A DNA stretch of 64,000 nucleotides. Origin: Ureibacillus xyleni. Its GTDB lineage: Bacteria > Bacillota > Bacilli > Bacillales_A > Planococcaceae. Positions 46,344 to 55,442 of this stretch are shown here, one piece after another. The notes under the pieces are model-generated. The model had not been told where the DNA came from, searched no databases, and saw only the letters and a list, made by a program, of their open reading frames with translations. The stretch's first letter is position 1; each line of letters opens with the position of its first letter. Location of the stretch: positions 62,001-126,000 of the forward strand of contig NZ_OBMQ01000002.1 of NCBI RefSeq assembly GCF_900217795.1. The letters run 5' to 3'. The translations under genes and the position numbers were made by a program.

Positions 46344-47380
46344 TATCTATATTCCTGCATTTGCTTTCTAAACTGTTCAATAAATTCATCAAAATTATTA
46401 TGTGTAACGAATGTTGCATATTGTAAATCTTGTCCATTATGGAAAGCGACAAGGTCTTGAGCGATGAATGTTCCTGTGCTAGGGTAAAAATGATTTGTGT
46501 CAAAGTAATTATTTACATTTAAAGATATATCGTTAATGGTTGTGAAGTTTACGACGCCACCGAACACTTCTATACATATTTCTAACCAATCTTGATAAAG
46601 TTCCACTCCACCTTCTTCTTTAAAAATTTTCGCCAACCGTTCATGAAAATAGGGTGGGGAATAAACAATATATTCACTGTTAGGACTAGCCTCTTTAATT
46701 GTTAAAAGAGCCTTTTTATATTCCGTTAAATCTGTGCTCTTTTTAACTGATGACAACTTATTTAATCCTCTTTTGATGTTGGATTGTACCGTTTCAATAT
46801 CTAAAGGGTCCAATGCCACAACATTATTTCGATCATAGATGCGAAATCCTTTTGGGGTAGCATCACTTGCGTTGTTTTTTGCCTTTTCGTACGTATCAAA
46901 GGAAAATAGTGATTTAATCGGGTACAATGCTTCGTTCGTTGTTTCGAAATAAGTAGCTGGATCCGGATATGAACTAATCAAAGCTTCTTTCAAGTTCCCT
47001 GTTGGATACAATTCTAAAATAATCGTTTCAAAGGCTTTTTTATTTTGTTCTGTTGCGAATTCGATATATGGTCCATACTCTCCCAATGTAAGTGAACCTG
47101 CTGAGAAGTTATACATAAGCATATCTGTAAAATCGTGTTGATTAATATAAGTAGTACGGCTCGTCCCAACAAGCAAGGAGTCATATTGTTTTTTCTGAGC
47201 TAAATAATTTACCTTTAATTGCCTTTCATCAAAAGCAATTTGACTCGCATTTGCTTCATTTTGATGATTAAAATTCCATAATGGATCGACATAGTAATTA
47301 TAAAAAATCATATATAGAAAAGGGCTGCAAAACAATAATGATAAAATTGCTGTTGTCAAAAGCCATCGTTTATAGTTCAA
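46343..47380 (-). CDS. Membrane-anchored SGNH-like protein, O-acylation partner
   Basis: The 345-residue product has one N-terminal membrane helix (about residues 8-28) and then an extracellular SGNH-like domain: block I YDSLLVGTSRTTYIN (key GTSR) and a late FDTNHFYPSTG resembling the catalytic D-x-x-H motif. It lies 11 bases after the MBOAT gene and shares its transcript. Such MBOAT/SGNH pairs (DltB-DltD, AlgI-AlgJ/X, PatA-PatB) carry acetyl or other acyl groups across the membrane to surface polymers. Acceptor polymer unknown. Confidence 0.8.
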   Translation of the reverse strand: MNYKRWLLTTAILSLLFCSPFLYMIFYNYYVDPLWNFNHQNEANASQIAFDERQLKVNYLAQKKQYDSLLVGTSRTTYINQHDFTDMLMYNFSAGSLTLGEYGPYIEFATEQNKKAFETIILELYPTGNLKEALISSYPDPATYFETTNEALYPIKSLFSFDTYEKAKNNASDATPKGFRIYDRNNVVALDPLDIETVQSNIKRGLNKLSSVKKSTDLTEYKKALLTIKEASPNSEYIVYSPPYFHERLAKIFKEEGGVELYQDWLEICIEVFGGVVNFTTINDISLNVNNYFDTNHFYPSTGTFIAQDLVAFHNGQDLQYATFVTHNNFDEFIEQFRKQMQEYR

Positions 47381-47391
47381 ACTAAGCCCTC

Positions 47392-48831
47392 CTAAAAATT
47401 AAAGTATATAAATTCACTGCTGCTAAAATTTGAAAATACAACATATGTCGCAATCGTAATAATTGCAGCTACGTATACAGCCCCTATAATTGAGTTGAAA
47501 CGTAACTGGCTTAATTCCCAAGTGTTTTTTGTAAATAGAGCGATGATTAAACACGCAATCATCATGAATGTGATGAAATAAACTAATGAGAATGAAAACC
47601 CTAAAAATTCAGTCGGTGTATGGAAAAGCATCATTTGCTCCGCTAAATAATTTGTGGAAAGCAAATTTTTGACATCAAACATACTTTTTAACACGTCAAT
47701 AGCTTGCTGTACAGAAGTCGCTCTGAAAAATACCCATGCTATATTCACAAAGTTAAAGGTTACAAACCATGCGAAAAATGTTGGAAGACGGAAACCGAAT
47801 TTTGACCATAGTCGGTTAATGCAAGATGCAATTCCGTGCATCATCCCCCATATTACGAAAGTCCATCCAGCACCATGCCATATTCCACTAACTGCAAAGA
47901 TAATTAGAATATTGATATAAGTTCTTGTAGTGCCTTTTTTGCTTCCACCTAAAGGAAAGTATAAATATTTCGTTAAAAATTGATTTAACGTCATATGCCA
48001 ACGACGCCAAAACTCTTGGATACTTAATGATTTATATGGCGAATTAAAGTTTAATGGTAAACGAATGTTAAACATTAACCCTAACCCAATAGCCATATCG
48101 GAATAGCCACTGAAATCAAAATAAAGCTGCATTGTGTAAGAAAGGGAAGTAATCCAACCTTCCACAAAAGTCAAATTATCTGAGTTGGCAAAACCTGAAT
48201 TTGCCCATTTTGCAAAGGTATCGGCAATGCCAACCTTTTTAAACAATCCAAGTACGAAAATAAAAATCCCAGTGGCAATATTTTGTATATTTATCCGTCT
48301 ATTTTCGCTGTTTACAAACTGTGGGAGCATGTCCTTATGATAAACAATCGGCCCGGCAATGAGCTGCGGGAAAAATGAGATAAACAATGAATAATCAAGT
48401 ATTGAGTAATCTTTACTTTCTTTTCGGTATGAGTCCACTAAGTAAGCAATCTGTTGGAAAGTAAAGAAACTAATTCCTAAAGGCAATAAAAGATGAAAAA
48501 GTTCAAAGGTTGTTGAAAATAGGAAATTTACATTGGTAATGAAAAAATCCATATACTTAAAATACCCAAGAACTAAAACATTCACGATGATTCCAAAAGA
48601 TAGTAATAACTTTGATGACTTGGAACTTAAAAACTTACCATAAAAATAATTAAATACGATTGAACCTAATAACAAAGGGAGATACGCAACATTCCACCAA
48701 CTATAAAAGAATAAAGAACTCAAAACTAATAAGAGTTTTGCAAAAGTAAAATTAACCTTTGTTAATAAAAAGTAGCCAATAAAGACGATTGGCAAAAAGA
48801 GAAATATAAACTCAAACGATGTAAAAAGCAT
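47392..48831 (-). CDS. MBOAT-family O-acyltransferase (AlgI/DltB-like)
   Basis: The 479-residue protein has about ten membrane helices. It carries the AlgI-type signatures SLFFYSWW, PLGISFFTFQQIAYLVD, FDFSGYSDMAIGLG, WRRWHMTLNQFLTKYLYFPLGGSKKG (key WRRWHMTL) and the active-site histidine motif GIWHGAGWTFVIWG. It should take acyl groups from a cytosolic donor and pass them to the downstream SGNH-like protein for modification of a surface glycan or wall polymer. It is the first gene of a two-gene operon on the minus strand. Target sugar unknown; not the dlt operon, since dltA and dltC are absent. Confidence 0.92.
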   Translation of the reverse strand: MLFTSFEFIFLFLPIVFIGYFLLTKVNFTFAKLLLVLSSLFFYSWWNVAYLPLLLGSIVFNYFYGKFLSSKSSKLLLSFGIIVNVLVLGYFKYMDFFITNVNFLFSTTFELFHLLLPLGISFFTFQQIAYLVDSYRKESKDYSILDYSLFISFFPQLIAGPIVYHKDMLPQFVNSENRRINIQNIATGIFIFVLGLFKKVGIADTFAKWANSGFANSDNLTFVEGWITSLSYTMQLYFDFSGYSDMAIGLGLMFNIRLPLNFNSPYKSLSIQEFWRRWHMTLNQFLTKYLYFPLGGSKKGTTRTYINILIIFAVSGIWHGAGWTFVIWGMMHGIASCINRLWSKFGFRLPTFFAWFVTFNFVNIAWVFFRATSVQQAIDVLKSMFDVKNLLSTNYLAEQMMLFHTPTEFLGFSFSLVYFITFMMIACLIIALFTKNTWELSQLRFNSIIGAVYVAAIITIATYVVFSNFSSSEFIYFNF

Positions 48832-48922
48832 GTGTTAATCCTTCCCTGAAATAATTATTGTTATTTCGTTAACTAAGCATGTAAATAAGCATGTTATGAA
48901 AAATAGTTACAAAATATAAAAT

Positions 48923-48966
48923 TTATACGAACTTTTTCTATAATTTTTTTAATAATGTTCGTAATT
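48923..48966. promoter_or_regulatory. Paired PurBox upstream of pbuG
   Basis: CGAAC (48928-48932) and inverted GTTCG (48957-48961) lie in 13-mers close to the PurR consensus AWWWCCGAACWWT (two and one mismatches). The distance between the two cores is 29 bases, exactly that of the purE PurBox pair. Confidence 0.65.
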
Positions 48967-48970
48967 AGTA

Positions 48971-48999
48971 TTGAAAATAAAAAAATCAGATGGTATATT
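48971..48999 (+). promoter_or_regulatory. Promoter of pbuG
   Basis: TTGAAA, 17 bases, TATATT, 18 bases before the riboswitch and just after the PurBox pair. Confidence 0.75.
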
Positions 49000-49016
49000 A
49001 CAGAAGTAAATTAAAT

Positions 49017-49090
49017 AAATCGTCGTATAATGTCGAGAATATGGCTCGAAAGTTTCTACCAAGCTACCTTAAATAGCTTGACTACGATTT
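49017..49090 (+). ncRNA. Guanine-class purine riboswitch upstream of pbuG
   Basis: P1 arms AAATCGT and ACGATTT enclose GTATAATGTCGAGAATATGG, AAGTTTCTACC and GCTACC...AGCTTG, the purine core. The ligand-pairing base is C (GACTACG), so guanine or hypoxanthine is the ligand. Confidence 0.93.
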
Positions 49091-49136
49091 GATATAGAAC
49101 GATATTCCTATGTAGAATTACAGTTCTTGAAATCGT

Positions 49137-49177
49137 AGACATGCTCTTCTTATAGTAGTGTGTCTTTTTTGTTATTT
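49137..49177 (+). terminator. Terminator of pbuG riboswitch
   Basis: AGACATGCT and AGTGTGTCT pair with two mismatches, followed by six T residues; the aptamer 3' arm AAATCGTAG sequence just before can form an alternative pairing. Confidence 0.65.
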
Positions 49178-49212
49178 TTAGACAGATGACGATATATATA
49201 TGGAGGAAAAAA

Positions 49213-50538
49213 ATGAAAAAGTATTTCCAGTTTGATGAACTTGGAACAAATTATGGCCGTGAAATACTAGGAGGTTTTACAACATTCCTTGCGATGGCCT
49301 ACATATTAGTTGTTAACCCATTAACATTAACATTAGCGGATGTACCGGATTTACCTAATCGTATGGATTATGGTGCGGTTTTTGTGGCTACTGCAGTTTC
49401 AGCGGCAATCGGTAGTTTTATTATGGGGATATTTGCGAAGTATCCATTGGCGCTTGCCCCAGGTCTCGGATTAAACGCATTCTTTGCTTATACAGTAATT
49501 TTAGTTAACGGAAGTCCTTGGCAACATGCATTAGCAGCAGTATTTATTTCAGGGGTATTCTTCTTACTATTAACAGTAACAGGTTTACGTGAAAAATTAA
49601 TTAATGCCATTCCAATGGAGTTGAAATTAGCAGTTGGTGCTGGTATTGGATTATTCATTGCATTTATCGGTATGCAAAATGCAGGTATTATCGTTAATAA
49701 TGACGCGACACTAGTGGGTATTGGTAATTTACAAGATCCTCAAGTATTGCTTGCGATATTTGGTATTATTATTACGGTCATCTTCTTAGTAAGAGGCTTA
49801 AAAGGTGGCGTGTTCTACGGTATGGTGATTACTGCTATCGTAGGGATGATTTTTGGTTTAGTTGATGCACCATCTAAAATATTTGATGTACCACCAAGTA
49901 TTGCTCCAACATTTGGTTCAGTTTTCGAGGCATTTTCAGATCCAGAATTTTATACTTTATCAATGCTATCGGTTATTTTAACTTTCCTATTTGTAGATTT
50001 CTTTGATAATGCGGGTACTTTAATGGCAGTTGCAAACCAAGCAGGATTCGTAAAAAATAACCGTTTACCTAGAGCGGGTAAAGCATTAATTTCTGACTCA
50101 ATTGCAACAATCATTGGTTCAATTTTTGGTACTTCAACAATTACGTCTTATGTTGAATCTTCATCTGGTGTTGCAGCTGGTGCACGTACTGGTTTTGCAT
50201 CGATTGTAACAGGATGTTTATTCTTATTAGCTCTATTCTTCTCACCAGTATTATCAGTAATCACATCTGCGGTTACAGCACCAGCTTTAATTGTTGTAGG
50301 TGTGCTTATGGTTGCATCACTTGGTGAAATTACATGGAATCGTTTTGAAGTTGCAGTGCCAGCATTTTTAACAATGGTTATGATGCCATTAACATATTCC
50401 ATTGCAACAGGTATTGCAGTAGGTTTCATTTTCTATCCATTAACAATGATCGTTAAAGGTAAAGGGAAAGAAGTAAGCCCAATCATGTATGTGTTTGCAG
50501 TTATCTTCTTACTATACCTAGCAACTCTACATCATTAA
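49213..50538 (+). CDS. pbuG: Hypoxanthine/guanine permease PbuG (AzgA family)
   Basis: Start ATG 49213, seven bases after GGAGG; the ATG at 49186 lies before that site and adds nine residues. The 441-residue transporter has about 13 hydrophobic segments and AzgA features: LGGFTTFLAMAYILVVNP, ALAPGLGLNAFFAYTV, and FDNAGTLMAVANQAG. It imports purine bases with protons. Its leader carries both PurR sites and a guanine riboswitch. Confidence 0.95.
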   Translation: MKKYFQFDELGTNYGREILGGFTTFLAMAYILVVNPLTLTLADVPDLPNRMDYGAVFVATAVSAAIGSFIMGIFAKYPLALAPGLGLNAFFAYTVILVNGSPWQHALAAVFISGVFFLLLTVTGLREKLINAIPMELKLAVGAGIGLFIAFIGMQNAGIIVNNDATLVGIGNLQDPQVLLAIFGIIITVIFLVRGLKGGVFYGMVITAIVGMIFGLVDAPSKIFDVPPSIAPTFGSVFEAFSDPEFYTLSMLSVILTFLFVDFFDNAGTLMAVANQAGFVKNNRLPRAGKALISDSIATIIGSIFGTSTITSYVESSSGVAAGARTGFASIVTGCLFLLALFFSPVLSVITSAVTAPALIVVGVLMVASLGEITWNRFEVAVPAFLTMVMMPLTYSIATGIAVGFIFYPLTMIVKGKGKEVSPIMYVFAVIFLLYLATLHH

Positions 50539-50551
50539 TAAAAGATTAATT

Positions 50552-50599
50552 GCTCTATAGATAGACGATTGCAAAAAGTCTATTTATAGGGCTTTTTTG
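50552..50599 (+). terminator. Intrinsic terminator after pbuG
   Basis: GCTCTATAGATAGAC and GTCTATTTATAGGGC pair along 15 bases with a mismatch, followed by six T residues. Confidence 0.85.
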
Positions 50600-50720
50600 T
50601 TGTGTAATTGCCTTTGTGATAATAAAGTTGTAGAAAATGTTTCTTTAAATAGTGATATAAATTTTTTTTGAAATTATAATAATACCGATAATTAATTTTT
50701 TAAACTTAGGAGAAATATAG

Positions 50721-51794
50721 ATGATAGACTATCTTCAATGGCTTTATCCAAAAATGGTGGAGCCTGAATTAACGGACATTATTATTTTTATATTGATTAT
50801 TTTGTTAGGATGGATTTTACAACATTATGTTTTAAAGTACCTCATTAAAAGAACAGCTCGATTTTTTGAAAAGCGCTCTAAAATTGTAACGGCTAGGATA
50901 CTTGAGCATTTTAGTAGAGAAACGAGACATGCAATATTTACAGGAATCATCTTCTTTGCTTTGTCGTGGTTAATTGAAATTTCCCTTTTTTCAAACCCTT
51001 CAGTACGTAATTTCTTTTATTCTTTAATGGTATTTTACGCGTTTAAGGGGATGTATGATGTTTTAACTTATTATGCAAATCACCCTGAAACCTTCTATTT
51101 AAAAGAAAAGAAGGTTCCTTTTTTAACACCATTTTCACTTCGAATTATTAAAGCATTTTTAGCCCTTGTTGCCATTGCCATTATTGCGGGACTCTGGCAT
51201 TTCAATTTAAACGGATTTTTAACGGGAATTGGACTAACGGGTGTAGCTTTAGCGTTTGGGATAAGAGATACGTCTGCTCACATTTTTGGTGGTTTGTCGA
51301 TGGGGTTTGATAGGCCATTTCAAGTGGGAGATTTTATTACAACAGAAGATGGAAAAGTAGAAGGCACCATTTTGGATATTAATTTACGCTCTACATTAAT
51401 ATCAACAGCTGATAAAGGGATTGTCTATGTTCCTAATGCTTATTTAATGAATAAACCGATATACAATTTATCCAAACGAGAAAAGCGGAAAATCGAAACC
51501 TTTTTATATGTATCAACAAATCAAAATGAAGAGTCCATTCGAAATATTTGCAGTGAAATCAATAAGCAAATTCTTTTACATCCGAAAACTTCTAAAGAAG
51601 ATTTTATTTTAGTGTATATTGATGAGTTTCATGCAGATTATTATCGGATGTTGATTAGCTTTTTTGTACCAACAAATAATATTCATGAAAAATATGCAGT
51701 ACAACAAGACATTATTTTTGTAACGAAACAAATATTAGATGAGGGAGCAATTCAATTAATTGATCCAAATGCTTTAAAAAATAATAACGTTTAA
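50721..51794 (+). CDS. MscS-family small-conductance mechanosensitive channel
   Basis: The 357-residue protein has four or five membrane segments (about residues 15-37, 70-88, 95-113, 133-160, 168-185). It has the MscS core GLTGVALAFGIRDTSAHIFGGLSMGFDRPFQVGDFI (key ALAFGIRDT and DRPFQVGDFI) with a cytoplasmic beta domain (LRSTLISTADKGIVYVPN). It opens at high membrane tension to release solutes. AGGAGAAA precedes the ATG. Monocistronic. Confidence 0.92.
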   Translation: MIDYLQWLYPKMVEPELTDIIIFILIILLGWILQHYVLKYLIKRTARFFEKRSKIVTARILEHFSRETRHAIFTGIIFFALSWLIEISLFSNPSVRNFFYSLMVFYAFKGMYDVLTYYANHPETFYLKEKKVPFLTPFSLRIIKAFLALVAIAIIAGLWHFNLNGFLTGIGLTGVALAFGIRDTSAHIFGGLSMGFDRPFQVGDFITTEDGKVEGTILDINLRSTLISTADKGIVYVPNAYLMNKPIYNLSKREKRKIETFLYVSTNQNEESIRNICSEINKQILLHPKTSKEDFILVYIDEFHADYYRMLISFFVPTNNIHEKYAVQQDIIFVTKQILDEGAIQLIDPNALKNNNV

Positions 51795-51800
51795 GTGAAA

Positions 51801-51831
51801 AAGGGGCCGTTTCGAAAAACAGCCCCTCATT
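51801..51831 (-). terminator. Terminator, best oriented for the minus strand
   Basis: AGGGGC and GCCCCT arms with inner CGTTTCGAAAAACA; on the minus strand five T residues follow directly, while the plus side has only CATTTAAATTT. Confidence 0.75.
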
Positions 51832-51836
51832 TAAAT

Positions 51837-51887
51837 TTATGGACCCATTACTCCTAATAGTGCTGGTAATAAAATAATCTTTTTCAT
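51837..51887 (-). CDS. Putative 16-residue hydrophobic microprotein
   Basis: On the minus strand GAAGGAGAGAAAGGAAC directly precedes ATG and an open frame MKKIILLPALLGVMGP, then TAA, then the terminator at 51801-51831 within 10 bases. Compact promoter-RBS-ORF-terminator layout suggests a real small gene, or the stump of a lipoprotein/signal-peptide gene cut short by a stop. No homologue is recalled. Confidence 0.4.
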   Translation of the reverse strand: MKKIILLPALLGVMGP

Positions 51888-52129
51888 GTTCCTTTCTCTC
51901 CTTCATTTACTTGATACTTGTATCTTACGAGTTGAAAATGATAGAAGGTGGTAAGTTTGATTAGAAAAAAATGATGAGAAGAAGTTCTTAATTTTAATAC
52001 TCCTATTTATTAACAAAATCTACATATTCTCTTTACACATTAGAAAGCTCTGAAAATTTATTGATTGAAATAAAAACTGTTTGTTTATACAATCATAATT
52101 AATAGAATTTGGAGAAAGTGGTAATAATA

Positions 52130-53341
52130 TTGAAAAAAAATATTATAAAAGAGCAATTAAACAAAAGTGATGAGTATTTTGCTGTATACGATTTTCTACA
52201 AAGAATTGAAAGTGCATCCAAAATGGAAATTATGCACGAACTTAATATAAAGAAAACTACTCTTGTCCGGATACTTGATAGTTTAGAAGAAGCAAAGTTA
52301 GTATATCAAAGTGGTAAAAAACTAAATGGCATAGGTCGTCCATCGATTACTTACAAAGTTAATAAGCATTTCGGTTACTTAATTGGCGTTCATATTACCA
52401 GAATGCGTGTTATGGTTACATTATTAGATCTCAAGTTTGAAGAGATTAATAGTAAAATTAGCTATATGACATCTTTCCATTCTCCAAGTTTTATTATTTC
52501 TTTTATTCAAAATTCCATTGATGAACTATTAGTAGAAAACCAACTATCAAAGGATGATATTTTTTCTATTGGAATTGCAGCTGTTGGATCTTTAAATAAA
52601 AAAGAAGGATTAATTTATCAATCCCAATCGTTTATCCAAGGTGGAGAATTAAATTTTCGAATCGTCGATGAAATGAAGAGCTATTTTAATGGAACAATTA
52701 TTCTTGATAAAGGTGTAAATGCTTCCATCACAGCTGAACATTATTTTGCTCATAAACGTTCCAATAACCTATTGTTAATTGTTAGTGGGGGCTGGGGATT
52801 AGATTGTGGGATAATTAAAGATAATCAATTACTGACCACTAATTTAGAAGACGGTAAAGCAATAGAGCATATGGTGATTAACTTTGAAGGGAAACCCTGT
52901 CGCTGTGGTAAGAATGGATGCTTAATTACTTTTACTTCTTTTGAGTATATTTTAAATAAAATTAAAGCAGAGCTACCTACTTATGAAAGTATAAACACGA
53001 AAGAAATTACAAATGCAACAGTAACAGAAGCAGTTAATTTCTTAAAATCATTAAATAAAAGTGCTACAGAAATTATTATGAATACTGCCAAACCTCTAGC
53101 AATTGGTGCAATAAACTTATCTAACATTTTTAAAGTCGATCGGATTATTATTAATGGTCCATTATTCGAACATTTTCCTAATTACTTTGACTTGGTAACT
53201 AGTTACTTTGAGTCGATAAAAGGGGACATTGAGACAACCATCGATAACGGTGAATTAGGGGATTATGCATCGGTCAAAGGAGCAGGTATTATGTCGTTCC
53301 AAGCTTTTATACATTCAAGTGATTCCGAATCTATGGATTAA
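52130..53341 (+). CDS. ROK-family transcriptional regulator
   Basis: The start is uncertain: TTG 52130 has AAAGTGG eight bases upstream and gives 403 residues; the frame opens further at TTG 52109. The protein has an N-terminal winged helix (MHELNIKKTTLVRILDSLEEAKLV) and a C-terminal ROK sugar-kinase-like fold with the structural cysteine motif CRCGKNGC (about residue 264). The usual final glutamate of CxCGxxGCxE is replaced. It is the likely local regulator of the following hydrolase-TRAP genes, which start 222 bases downstream. Confidence 0.88.
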   Translation: MKKNIIKEQLNKSDEYFAVYDFLQRIESASKMEIMHELNIKKTTLVRILDSLEEAKLVYQSGKKLNGIGRPSITYKVNKHFGYLIGVHITRMRVMVTLLDLKFEEINSKISYMTSFHSPSFIISFIQNSIDELLVENQLSKDDIFSIGIAAVGSLNKKEGLIYQSQSFIQGGELNFRIVDEMKSYFNGTIILDKGVNASITAEHYFAHKRSNNLLLIVSGGWGLDCGIIKDNQLLTTNLEDGKAIEHMVINFEGKPCRCGKNGCLITFTSFEYILNKIKAELPTYESINTKEITNATVTEAVNFLKSLNKSATEIIMNTAKPLAIGAINLSNIFKVDRIIINGPLFEHFPNYFDLVTSYFESIKGDIETTIDNGELGDYASVKGAGIMSFQAFIHSSDSESMD

Positions 53342-53355
53342 ATTAAAAAATAGTT

Positions 53356-53393
53356 AACCACGTGGGAAGTAAAATTCCATTGTGGTTTTTTTG
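53356..53393 (+). terminator. Intrinsic terminator after ROK regulator
   Basis: AACCAC-GTGGGAA and TTCC-ATTGTGGTT pair with a mismatch, followed by six T residues. Confidence 0.8.
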
Positions 53394-53563
53394 TGCTCTC
53401 AGACGGGAGAAATCACATATTTTTATCCAAAAAGGATTTAATTATTGATTGAATTATAAATATATTAAAAAAATTCAAAATTTCGTTGATTATTAGATTT
53501 ATTTTTGTCATAATATTCATTAATTAAGTCCGTTATGGATTTTATTAAAAGGGGTGCAAATTT

Positions 53564-54388
53564 ATGAATTTTGAACTAATTATGTTAGGTACCGGTAGTC
53601 CAAGAATGAATAAGGATCGTTTTTCTGCTGCACAAGTAGTTAACACCGGTGAAAATTTAATTTTAGTTGATTGTGCTGATGGTACCACGATGCAGTTAGC
53701 TCGTGCTGGTATTAATCCTAAAGAAATTAAGCATATTTTTTTAACTCACTTACATGCAGATCACTATTTAGGGTATGCAAATTTCTTAATTAGTGGTTGG
53801 GTAGAAGGGAGACGTGAGTTAACGTTAATTGGTCCAAGGGGAACTAAAGAAATGCATGAACAAGTAATAGGAATGCTGAAAAATGACATTAACTATCGAA
53901 TGCAATTAGGAAGACCGATTAATGGTATTTATGATGTTAAGGTTATCGAGATAGATGAATCGGGAATTTTAGATGTTGAAATTGAAAGCGGTTTATCTAT
54001 ATCAACAGCTGAAATGGTACACAATGTTCCTACCTTTGCCTATAAGTTCGAAAAGAATAATAAGGTGCTAGTTATATCAGGTGATACGGCTCCTCATCAA
54101 GGGATTATTGATTTTTCAGATGGGGCAGATGCACTGGTTCTTGATACATGTTTAACCTTTATTAACAACGACACAGCTGAAAATGCTAAAGTTATTTGGG
54201 AAAATTTACAAAAAGAACATTGTACACCTGAGCAATCTGCTGAGATCGCCTCTAAAGCGAATGTGCAAAAATTAATTATGACGCATTTCTTACCAGGAAT
54301 GGATGAAGAAAATGTTAGAGAACGTACAGAAGGGGTATATAAAGGGGAATTATTTATTCCGAACGATTTAGACCGTATTACAATCTAA
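53564..54388 (+). CDS. MBL-fold metallohydrolase
   Basis: The 274-residue protein has the metallo-beta-lactamase zinc motif THLHADHYLGY (residues 62-72), an early GTGSPRMNKDR loop, the histidine MVHNV, DTAPHQG (metal-bridging Asp) and a final MTHFLPG histidine. The layout is that of RNase Z/arylsulfatase-like hydrolases rather than beta-lactamases. It is first of a three-gene set with a TAXI-TRAP transporter (gap 17 bases) and may act on the imported compound. No family-specific extra is recognised. Confidence 0.85.
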   Translation: MNFELIMLGTGSPRMNKDRFSAAQVVNTGENLILVDCADGTTMQLARAGINPKEIKHIFLTHLHADHYLGYANFLISGWVEGRRELTLIGPRGTKEMHEQVIGMLKNDINYRMQLGRPINGIYDVKVIEIDESGILDVEIESGLSISTAEMVHNVPTFAYKFEKNNKVLVISGDTAPHQGIIDFSDGADALVLDTCLTFINNDTAENAKVIWENLQKEHCTPEQSAEIASKANVQKLIMTHFLPGMDEENVRERTEGVYKGELFIPNDLDRITI

Positions 54389-54405
54389 AAAAAGGGAGAA
54401 TTAAT

Positions 54406-55428
54406 ATGAAAAATATTAAAGGAATGATGTTTGTTTTAATGATTTTTTCACTACTTTTAGGGGCTTGTGGAACAGTAAGTAGCGATTCAAGTAATGCGGA
54501 GCCAGAAAAAGCTTCAGGAATTATTCCAATCTACACTCCAGGTACAGGGGGTATTGCTTATACAATTAGTGCAGGAATCGGCAGTATTTTTAATAGCAAT
54601 AAAGTGATGGAAGATGTTCAATTAGTTACGGAGGCTACTTCTGGTGGCGCTGAAATTATTAACATGGTACTGGATAAAAGTACTCAAGGAAAAACAGCAA
54701 TTGGATTTAATTCAATTGTAGATGTTTCAAAGAGTTATGATGGCACTTACGACAAAATCCCAGGAGAACAGAAAAATTTAAGAGCCATCTCTTATGTAAC
54801 GTACACAGCAGCACAGGTTGTTACAAACGAAAAATCAGGAATTAAAAGTTATGAAGATTTACGCGGAAAAACACTTGGATTACCTCCAGGATCTGCTACA
54901 GAGGGAATTGTAAAAGCTTTATTAAAGGATGGTTATGGCATTGATGAATCAGAATATAAAGTTGTTCCTTTAGAGTATAGTGAGATTGCAGAAGGTATTA
55001 AAGATGGTAGTATTGATGCTGGTCCACAATTAGGGGCAATACCAGCTTCTTTATTAACAGAATTATCAACTTCTACGGATTTAACTTATTTATCAATTGA
55101 TAATGATGCACAAAAGAAATTTTTAGATGCTAACCCGTATTACTCAGTTTATGAAGTGCCTGCTGGAACATACGAAGGACAAGATCAACCTTTTATTGCA
55201 CCATCAATGGATGTAGTAGCGTTCACTCATGAAGATGCAGATCCAGATTTGGTTTATAACTTCCTTAAAACAATTGTAGATTATCAGGAAGATATTGCAG
55301 CAATTCACCCAGTTGCAAAAGAGTTAAATGAATCAACAATCGCTAAAGGTATAGATATTATGCCGTTACATGAAGGTGCAGAAAAATTCTATTCTGAAAT
55401 GGGTATTTCTATTGCTAACGCAGAATGA
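54406..55428 (+). CDS. TAXI-family TRAP transporter solute-binding lipoprotein
   Basis: The 340-residue protein has a lipobox LLGAC (Cys21), then a TAXI fold: TPGTGGIAYTISAGIGSIF, TEATSGGAEIINMV, SYEDLRGKTLGLPPGSATEG and VPAGTYEGQDQP. The TRAP transporter, TAXI family, receptors bind small organic acids such as glutamate or other carboxylates. Shine-Dalgarno AAAGGGAG precedes the ATG; 14 bases separate it from the permease gene. Confidence 0.92.
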   Translation: MKNIKGMMFVLMIFSLLLGACGTVSSDSSNAEPEKASGIIPIYTPGTGGIAYTISAGIGSIFNSNKVMEDVQLVTEATSGGAEIINMVLDKSTQGKTAIGFNSIVDVSKSYDGTYDKIPGEQKNLRAISYVTYTAAQVVTNEKSGIKSYEDLRGKTLGLPPGSATEGIVKALLKDGYGIDESEYKVVPLEYSEIAEGIKDGSIDAGPQLGAIPASLLTELSTSTDLTYLSIDNDAQKKFLDANPYYSVYEVPAGTYEGQDQPFIAPSMDVVAFTHEDADPDLVYNFLKTIVDYQEDIAAIHPVAKELNESTIAKGIDIMPLHEGAEKFYSEMGISIANAE

Positions 55429-55442
55429 TTGGGGGAAACTAA

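Larger units (their letters stand above)
48832..49212. promoter_or_regulatory. pbuG control region
   Basis: From left to right: divergent promoter sequence for the MBOAT gene, a PurBox pair (48923-48966), a SigA promoter (TTGAAA, 17 bases, TATATT; 48971-48999), a guanine riboswitch (49017-49090) and a terminator (49137-49177), then the pbuG ribosome-binding site. Confidence 0.8.
51795..52129. other. Gap with shared terminator, small ORF and ROK promoter
   Basis: It contains a terminator hairpin (51801-51826), a possible 16-codon gene on the minus strand (51837-51887) and about 200 AT-rich bases preceding the ROK gene. Confidence 0.5.

Noticed and set aside
51801-51831. Terminator assigned only to mscS
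   Set aside because: The T-run lies on the minus side, so it fits the minus-strand small ORF better, though it may act weakly for mscS.
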